A stretch of DNA of 64,000 nt from Zygnema cylindricum (Eukaryota; Streptophyta; Zygnematophyceae; Zygnematales; Zygnemataceae), in the NCBI GenBank assembly GCA_037447655.1, contig JBBHKE010001694.1:1-64000 (forward strand). The letters run 5' to 3'. Positions within the stretch are counted from its first letter, which is position 1. Every line of letters begins with the position of its first letter. The notes beneath the pieces were generated by a model that saw nothing but the letters and a program-made list of their open reading frames with translations, was not told the origin of the DNA and did not search any database. Of this stretch, positions 56,701 to 64,000 are shown piece by piece. Made by a program: the position numbers and the translations under genes.

Positions 56701-57869
56701 TTCTAAAGTAGCAAGTAATACCATGGGAATGGTTAATTTTTACCACGTGGGGTTTGCTTTGTTTAGACCTAGTTTTCCGTTTTTGGCGGATAGAAAACCC
56801 TTTCTTTATAACCGATCTCCTTATCCTCGAGCGCTAGGGAATTGGATCGAGCTAATTTTACAATACATGATACGGATTTTGAAAAATTCCTCAATGCGCG
56901 ATACAGATGCGTTTTTGTATGAAATTCTATACATGTTACATTTCACCTTAAAAAGTACTATGTCCATTTCTGGTCGTCCATTTTTATGTTGACAGCTCCA
57001 ATCAGTTACACCAGAAGTTTTACCCACCCCCCCCTATGCAAATAAAAAAACAGTCATAAATTCTGACATGTCTATAACACGATCGTTTTATACAGCTCGG
57101 TTATTGTTTACCTTTGTTTGGTGGTATGTAGCCCAAGTCCTTATTTGTTTTTAGGCGTCCAGTCTGCAGTACAGGTACTGTACTATATCTATGCATATAC
57201 ATTATAACTATATGTGTATATAGTTATATTTATATATTTATAGTACATATACATATCTTTATATGTACTGTCTATATATATTATGTATACATGTATATGT
57301 ATATATATGTATGTATACACGTGTATATGTATATGTATATATGTATATATGCATGTATACACGAGTGCCTCGCATTGCGTATCGCACGTTTCGAATAGTG
57401 TAGGTGATACAAAATCTCGCTTTTGAAAATGGGACAACTGGGGACATTGTATCATATGGGGAAACAAGTACAACAAGTACACTGGCGATATACTGAGCGA
57501 ATTCCATCGATGCAATACACTAACTTATGCTCGTGGACATCAGTTTTTCTAGGCTTTGAAACTTTTTGACATTTTTAGGGTTGCTATACTTTTGGGCATT
57601 CTTAGGGTCATAATCTTTTGGTGGTTTTAGATTTTATTAGGACTTGCATGGTTTATGTTCTTCGGTCTAATGTCGAAATGTAGATTTTTTTTATGGAAAT
57701 GTGAATTCGTTTTGAAGTTCTGTATTGCAGAGGAGGTGGTTTCCGTGGTGGAGGTGGTGGAGGTGGATATGGGGGTGGAGGGAGAGGGTTCGGTGGGGGA
57801 GGTGGAGGGGGAGGAGGAGGAGCTGATAGGCGCGAATCTGATAGGGGTTTCCGATCCCGTCCGTATTAA
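50751..57869 (+). CDS. TAF15/FUS-type protein: two RanBP2 zinc fingers and one RRM, seven exons
   Basis: Predicted nuclear RNA-binding protein of the FET/TAF15 group; plant members (TAF15b type) are linked to TFIID and RNA processing. Exons: 50751-50823, 52116-52218, 52836-53006, 53452-54031, 55366-55516, 56142-56226, 57731-57869 (TAA). Phases agree throughout. The exon 1 donor could be 50814 or 50823, both in phase. Order of domains: Gly/Tyr-rich start (MSSYGGGYGSFG), zinc finger 1 ([24 protein letters not shown]), Gly-rich spacer, zinc finger 2 ([24 protein letters not shown]), long Gly-rich RDGG/GGYGG region in exon 4, RRM (TRVYISGLPKDITSDEL; KIYQDESGQNKGDAVLTYED), RGG-like tail ending FRSRPY. 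Both fingers are split by an intron at the same place, right after the CPNP motif, pointing to an exon-unit duplication. The FET-like order RGG tail last is kept; the ZnF precede the RRM as in plants. Confidence 0.93.
50824..52115. other. First intron of the TAF15-type gene
   Basis: 1.3-kb T-rich intron (GTGGAT...ATCAG). The T-rich open frames inside (51118-51399, 51817-52053) have intron-like composition and are not genes. No transposon is recognised in it. Confidence 0.75.
56458..56661. mobile_element. Short CACCG-family MITE in intron 6 of the TAF15-type gene
   Basis: Starts GACCGTGAGATCGCTATTAAC after TA and ends AATGATTCATGGTG before TA; 204 bp. Shares the subterminal GTTAATG block with the other short copies. 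Confidence 0.75.
57180..57365. repeat. TATA/TATG-rich microsatellite in intron 6
   Basis: ATATGTATATATATGTATG-type alternating sequence with embedded GTATACAC words. Confidence 0.9.
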
Positions 57870-59497
57870 GGAGTCTTTGGTGGGATTTGAGTATGCGTTA
57901 GGATTTGAGTTTCTAATGGAGTAAATGAAGGAGAAATGTTGAAAAGTGAAACTTATGAGGTTGTTCCGATTTAAATAGGGAATCTGAAAATAGGGAAAGA
58001 GAAGGAAAAGGAAAACCGGTTGACCAGTGAGAGTTGGTTGTGGACTCCCTTCCTCTCCCTCCCTCCCTCTCCCTCTTCTGGAGAAAGATTTGAGTTTATT
58101 TACTGTGGAGATACAGATTTCTGAGAGAATAATTGGGGTTTTTAAAAGAAATGGGCGAACTGAGGTTTTGAAATGAAATGGGATTTTGACGAGTCACTTT
58201 AAGGATTGGTTAGACCTTGGGTCTAGGAAAATGAAAATTTTTGGAGGACTTTTTTTTTAAGGCAGTTCAGTAGGGAGAGGTTTCGTGGTACGGGCGAGAA
58301 ACAGTTTGGTAGGTGACATTGTGCCTTGGAAAATTTAAGTAGTTTTCTCACGATTTGGTTTTTTTTTTTTTGTGGTTTCATGGTGATTTATCATGGTTTT
58401 TTTTTTTTTTTTTAGGGTTTATGCTGTTTTTTAAAATGATCGCCTTGTTTGCGTTATTTCTTTCTTGTTGCTGGTTATTTTGCAAGTATGTGGCAAGTTT
58501 TGGCTCTGTGATAGTTGAAGCAAAGTTTGGAAAACAATTTGTAACTCCTGTATGTGACGACCACTGCATGGATTATATGGCATACTGGTCATGACACTTG
58601 TACACAGTAGCGATACTTTAAAAAGTGTCTCAGTTTCTTTTACACTGTTTTTTACATGTGGATCTTAGAAGTGGAACTACTGTGGGATATACAACACAAT
58701 ATGCAAGTGATATGACTATTCAAGTGATTTAGGAGATGGTTCGCTTAGATTCTTACTAGTGTTTGCTCATTTCTCTAAACACTGAATGGTTTGCGCCTTG
58801 GTATTCAGTTAGATTGTTGACGGCCTAATCTGTGGGCCTTGGTGAAGATATGGGCGTTGGCAATTTGGACCCGTGTCATTTGTCTTTTAGGTCCAGTTTA
58901 CAAGTCGATGCCAACTTAATGGAACTGCTAGGAGTTATGGGTAGGTGGTAGAGCTGGTAATAGCCAGTCAGAAGCAGCCTGCATGTGTTTCTCACAGTTT
59001 AGTTTTGGACATGCTATTTTTTTTAGTCGGCTGAGAAGCTTACCCCTGAAGTCTTGCAGCCTATCCTATTTAAAATAGTTCCACAAATTGTGGAACAATG
59101 TAGATGCATTGAGTATGCTTCCACAGCTCCTGAATCATGGAGATAATTACCCTCATTTTATTTTGGCGGAGTTCCTTCACTGGCGCTAATTCTGTTTGGT
59201 TTGTCTTTTGTGCAAGGTCTTGGTAATTGTTTATGTTGTCAGCTCTATTTTCTGAGTGAGTTGTGAGTCCTATATTTGCATGGCAATGCGCAGCATTTAT
59301 GTTTCTTTTACCAAAATAAAGCCATCATCAAAGTACTTGAGCAGCGATTTAAATCTAAATGTGTGGGTCAACGAAGACTTGTGCAACTTATAAGCCATTT
59401 CCTAAGATTTGTACTAGATTTTGAGTTACTGCAGCATCCAAGCCTTGGATTGCGAATTACCCTGCCAAGTCGAAAAGTTTATTCCATTAGCAAACTA
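57870..59497. other. 3' UTR and intergenic DNA, no further gene seen
   Basis: Begins with the 3' UTR of the TAF15-type gene, including a CCCTCC tract at 58050-58078. Long T-runs lie at 58361-58373 and 58398-58414. The open frames are short. No transposon boundary is recognised before the MITE at 59498. Confidence 0.5.
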
Positions 59498-60114
59498 CAC
59501 CGCGAATCGTAATTAGAGTAATGAAAAAATTAGAGTAAAAAAACCAAAAAAAACAATTAGAGTAATTGACGGTAATTTATGTGATAGAGCTTTTTCAACC
59601 ATGAAGTTTACTCTAATTTATTTAGTTATTCTATATTGGGATATGTCGGCGATAATTATGTGTGAGATAATTATGAACACTAAATTACGTAGACGTACAA
59701 AATGTGTCAGTCCGGTATAGTATTGACGTCATTATGACGCTAATAATATTTGTCGCATTGAATGTCAGTTAATGTTCACACTGACGACGATGCTGTCGAC
59801 GGACGAGAGTCATGCGAACGGCTTTTTTTCGATGTGATTGATTTTTTTGTTTAGTGCGATTTCACGTGCGAGCGCGATTCTATTAAATCATTATTTGTAC
59901 CTTTTAACTTATAAAAGTACAATTTTGCACTGTCAAACGTCGTCCGTACTCCACACTATTTAAAAATTACCTATATTAGAACTTTTAACGCTAATTAAAC
60001 CTCACCTAAATTAGAATAATGAAAAACTTAGAATCGATTACTCTATTTGATGTGATAGAGTCGAAATTTCGAGCGACCGAATTAGAGTAATTACTCTAAT
60101 TACGATTCACGGTG
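59498..60114. mobile_element. MITE M4 (long CACCG family)
   Basis: 617-bp copy starting CACCGCGAATCGTAATTAG and ending ACGATTCACGGTG, each next to TA. About 115 bp longer than M1 and M3, with extra sequence around 59650-59880. No transposase. Confidence 0.88.
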
Positions 60115-61480
60115 TACTTTTTGGCTGATGGATTATCACCCTATTGTGACAGAGTGAACAGCCTGTCGCGATTTTTCACACGAGCTGAAAACGAAGCAAG
60201 CGTGAAATCCAACTGGCCGTCAGATTTGAAAACGTACAAATTCACCCTAGTTCGCTTTAACACGACAAAACAGAAAAAAAAACAACACTTGCCGCAAGAC
60301 TGCCAGGGATTTTTTTTTAGGAGGGCTCAAGAACCCCCACGTTTATTTTCCCCTTACGACAAAAGTCGAAAGTCGAAACCATTTTGAGCGCGGAACGATC
60401 TCTCCCCTTCTCTTTCCGTACTTCTTGCAAATTGCAGCCTTGGTAAAGCCTTGCCGCTTCGCAAACCCATGGATGGCGTCGGAAGGTTGCCATCAAACAT
60501 AATTAAGGGAGAACTAAAAAATAAAATCGTGGTTATTTAAGGTGAAATAAAAACGCGTGTTGTCACGCCATCGTCTCAACTGTTGAGCATCGAAAAAAAA
60601 TAAACCGAGTCCATGGCGTTTTCACCGTGGTTGATCTATGTCCCTGTGTACCCCGTTCCTGTGCTTCTCCCCTTTCCGTGCGCAGAGTTCTGTGAAGCCT
60701 CTGGACTAAACATGTAGATTTTAACTGGCTCTATGTTAACCTGTTTGCCAAAGCTGTGAAAACATAACTTTGAGTATTCATTCGCCGTTGCGGTTAACGT
60801 GACTTGGAATTACGTCGAGGTATGTCTACGGTCTGTCACGTCAATGATTGCAAAAGGTGATTCCAGTTTCGGAGCCGACAAAGTGTCGGGCAAAATGCTT
60901 TGTACGGACAATCTTACTGCACGACAAACATTTTTCCCAATTTATATTTCACACGTGGGACGCACCACCTCACATTGGGAATTTGTCAATTTGGGACGGG
61001 CAAAAATGCTTGTACGTGAAATCTTCACTGCGCGACAGTTTTTAAAAATGATAAACTGTACGGTCATTTGACGTATGTTTGTCCCCATGAAGAAAATTCG
61101 ACGTCCGTTGTGTGGTGTGCTTTTATATTCGTATAGTAAAACCCGCACTTTTGTTCGTTCCCCCGGCTCTCCCCGGAAGTTACCAGCCTGGCATGGATCA
61201 TTAAAGAGCCTTGTTGGATGTACTTATTTTCAGCATTTTGTACAAAGAGTCAGATTGGGCGCACACGCTCCATAACTACGCCTGTTATGCGCATAATTTC
61301 CCGTTTCTCGGCCTTTTCACACAAATCGCCAGCGATTCGCACGAGAGCCAGTGGCTCGTCATTTAAAACTTTCCAATCACCAAACCTAAGATGACCGTTA
61401 GTGAAGATCCCATCGAATGGCTATCGTGTCTTTCCTTATCGATTTAATAATTTTGCTTGTCTTCTAAAAAAACCTTGCAG
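60115..61480. other. Intergenic DNA, no gene seen
   Basis: More mixed base composition than elsewhere. One imperfect duplication, about 119 bp apart: GGGCAAAATGCTTTGTACGG (60888) and GGGCAAAAATGCTTGTACG (61007), each followed by a TCTTACTGC/TCTTCACTGC block and GCGACA/CGACA. No exon is supported. Confidence 0.5.
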
Positions 61481-61486
61481 GATAAA

Positions 61487-64000
61487 TTAAAAAGCACGAT
61501 GGTAAACCATCTGAGTCTGGGGGTACAAAAGGGGTGGCATGACCAACACTGAAAAACAACAATAATAAAAAACAAAAAGAGCGACAAGAACACACCCTAA
61601 AAAAAGGAAGCAACAACAAGGAAAATAAAAGCACCCTAACTCAAAATGAAAAGCACGGCAACTCACAAAAACAAAAATACAAACCCCAACCCCAACCCTA
61701 ACTCAATTAAATATCTACGAAAAACATCCCCGTAAGTCCCCCCAGCCCGGGGGAGCACGTTGAGGGAGTTCCGGAGCACGGCGACGATCCATAACCGCAA
61801 CAGTCGATCGGAGGAGAATAGAAGCCTGCACTCGTTGTAGAGCCACAGATAAGCGTTGACGGTAAAAAGAAGTAAGGACCGAAGGAGGAGGGCTCCCAGG
61901 TCCTCGACGCTCGAAAGCACGTCGAGCACAAGTACGGAGAAACTCGTCCAGTGCAACACCCAAACAACCAAAGATCTCGACCGCCATCGGGATAAAGTCA
62001 TCCATAGGGTCCCGGTGGGCATAATCACGCTCCTTCGCCTTAGCCGCATCACGAGCTGCCACCCCAAGATGTCGAGCCGCCTGACCAACAACTGTAGCTG
62101 AAGTAGGGTTCGCCAGAACAATATCACCGAAAATGCGACGGGCACCATCAAGCAAAACAACATCGATCCGACGCGAGGGAATAATATGAGAAACCTCACG
62201 ACGCACAGAATAGCCCCCTTTTGAAGCAATAGTGGCAACGGTGTCTCGAATAGTGTCGTGCGCCTGGATCAAATCTCCCCCATGGGAGCAACGAAGCAAA
62301 TGGACACCATAGGGCCCCAAGACACGACCACATGCACAAACAAGAGAGCCAAGTAAAGGAGGATGGGGGAGGCCGAGGCGAAACCGAAGGGCAGTGGTGA
62401 ACTGAGCTGGTGAGAATCGGAGAGTGGACAAAATAGGTGTGGCAAAAAGCCAAGACCCAGAACCAGGTCCACCACAAGAGAGAAGACGGGCACGAGAAGA
62501 ATCGGAGGGAAGCGCCGTGAGAAGCTCGGATTTAATGGTGGCGACAACCCGATCGAAAATCGATTCCTAGACACGCTCAACAGATTTTGTAACAAGGGTC
62601 GAGAAAATCGACACATCCACAAGGGAATGGGGAGGAAGAGAACGTGACGCGTCCAATAGAGATCGCTGGAAGGCGAACACACCGTCTGAAACCCGGGGGA
62701 TAACAGTAGCCAGAACGGGGGTGTCCCCAGCCAAGAAACGGGAAACAAGAGTAGAGGCAATAAGACACCAACTTCCCAAATAGGCAGCTGGAGAAACACG
62801 AGCGGTCGATAATAGACCCAACCCCCCAGTAGAGACAGGGAGGGATGCCTGAATGCGGGCCGATGGCCCAGACTCGCGATCAAATGCCCCGCGACCTAAC
62901 AGAGAGTGGAGGACGTCCATGAGGCGATCGTCAAAAGCCGAGAGAGAGGAGAGAAATGTCGAGGTGGGAGGGGAAGTACGAGTGAGGTAAGACGGGCGGT
63001 TGGGAAAACACCTGGTTAACATAGCAAAAGCAACTTGGGGATCGGGAAGGTGAGGAAGGTCGTCCACTTGGGCTAGATCTGTCTGCAGAGCATCATGAAG
63101 GAATTGGGTCACAAAAGTATCTGAACCAAGGGGGCAACCAAGCACACGAATGCCATCGGAGGGAGAAGGGGTTTGAAAACCAGGAGGGGTAGTAAACGAA
63201 AGTGGAATATCCTAAGGAGACCAAATAACACACTTTGACGGCTGAACTGAAAGGTTGAGTTCGGCTAAACGTTCCCTGAAAAAATCATATGCCAACACGA
63301 CTTGTTCTCTCGGCCCAATAATGTGCGTATCATCTGCGACCGAAGGAAAAAGGCAAGAAAGGAAGGCGGTTGCGGAGGCACGAAGGGCCCGGTAATGGGC
63401 AAGGGCGAACAAAGGTCCGCCGAGAGGGTCACCTTGGCGAGTGCCAGTAGCAGAGGAGAGAGGAATAATATCACCATCGGCCGAGAAGGAAAGGCTGCTT
63501 GTCAAAGAATAGAAAGCCCTCACAAAGGGGAACAATTGGACAATCGGAGATGGAGCCACCATAAGCTCTAAAAAAATCACGTTCCGATCCACCGTATTAA
63601 ATGCATTGGAAACGTCGACTTGAAGGACCAACCAATCCGGATGTACATCCAACAAAGCCCGAATCCCATGGACCACGGCCTCACAACCCCCTCTCGTGGC
63701 CACTCTAAACTGATGAGGAGAGAAATAATCATGGAAAGTCGGTTGGAGCTGGAGACATATCGCACGAGCCACCAATCTATATAAAACCTCTCCCACCGCA
63801 ATAGGGCGGATCCCACCATTAGGTTTGGCGATTGCAACAAGGCGGGACGCCGTGAGAAGATCACAAATCCTAGGGGGAACATCCCCACTAGCTATAAGGG
63901 AACACACTCGAAAAAACACATCGAACCCCCGGGCACCCGATTCAGGGGGCAAAACATCGCGAAACAACTCATATACTGTGCCCGAGGGGCCCCCCGCTGA
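61487..64000 (-). mobile_element. LINE copy 2, cut by the window end
   Basis: Minus-strand non-LTR retrotransposon running off the right edge. Coding part 64000-61715, then about 230 bp of 3' UTR ending at the GATGGTTTACCATC palindrome (61498-61511). The same palindrome plus a TTAAAAAGC-type end occurs in copies 0 and 1. Confidence 0.9.
61715..64000 (-). pseudogene. LINE polyprotein: RT, CCHC knuckle, RLE-like domain; two in-frame TAG codons
   Basis: One reading frame stays open from 64000 to the TAA/TGA-type end at 61715, about 760 codons, broken only by TAG at 63212-63214 and TAG near 62567-62569. RT motifs: AKPNGGIRPIAVGE, QVDVSNAFNTVDRN (motif A), TGTRQGDPLGGPLFALAHY (motif B), VADDTHIIG (motif C). 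Then RCFPNRPSYLTRTSPP, a knuckle CACGRVLGPYGVHLLRCSHGG, and an endonuclease-like part with RRIDVVLLDG, FGDIVLANPTS and KERDYAHRDPMDDF. RT copies element RNA at a nicked target; the C-terminal part would supply the nick. RT-CCHC-RLE order is that of R2-like LINEs, not of the L1 or RTE LINEs common in plants. The 5' part lies outside the window. Confidence 0.85.

Noticed and set aside
57189-57515. Tyr/Ile/His-rich minus-strand frames
   Set aside because: Products of the TATG microsatellite in intron 6.
1-64000. CRISPR array, bacterial operon or phage-like system
   Set aside because: No regularly spaced repeats with unique spacers and no bacterial-type gene cluster; spliced genes and transposons show a eukaryotic nuclear genome.

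Overview
The window looks like nuclear DNA of a green-lineage eukaryote. Its spliced genes have GT-AG introns, and it holds plant-type families (a DUF8204-like protein, a TAF15-type TFIID/FET protein, a plant-type six-helix membrane protein). It is full of transposons and very long CT/GA microsatellites. A 10-N scaffold gap sits at 40356-40365. A large-genome streptophyte alga such as Chara is my best guess from gene style and repeat texture, but it is only a guess.

Four cellular genes can be read exon by exon. (1) About 8.6-16.4 kb, plus strand: a large nuclear protein with a divergent bromodomain and an AT-hook. (2) 25.4-28.7 kb, plus: a five-exon, 208-residue DUF8204-like Cys-rich protein. 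(3) 30.9-32.4 kb, minus: a two-exon, 227-residue histidine-rich membrane protein. (4) 50.75-57.87 kb, plus: a seven-exon TAF15/FUS-type RNA-binding protein with two RanBP2 zinc fingers and one RRM. The genes are unrelated neighbours, not an operon or cluster.

Most of the rest is mobile DNA. The 1.9-5 kb stretch is a nest of TA-flanked MITEs (CACCG termini) plus a hAT-like MITE. The 17.9-22 kb and 61.5-64 kb stretches carry minus-strand LINE copies with RT, CCHC and restriction-like-endonuclease-like regions. The 22.7-24.6 kb stretch holds three hAT-like elements with perfect 8-bp target duplications, one nested in another. The 36-39.7 kb stretch is a diverged segmental copy of 48.4-50 kb; one copy holds a nested hAT element whose empty site survives in the other. 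The 39.7-47.7 kb stretch holds fragments of Ty3 and Ty1-copia retrotransposons and three copies of an LTR-like repeat that carries a tRNA-top-half-like hairpin.

Microsatellites reach about 1 kb (32.77-33.82 kb) and sit in upstream regions, introns and next to splice sites. The observations most worth checking are the covarying tRNA-like hairpin in the LTR-like repeats, the filled/empty hAT site pair, the compact hAT cluster, the LINE frame interrupted only by two TAG codons, and the bromodomain that lacks its acetyl-lysine-binding asparagine.
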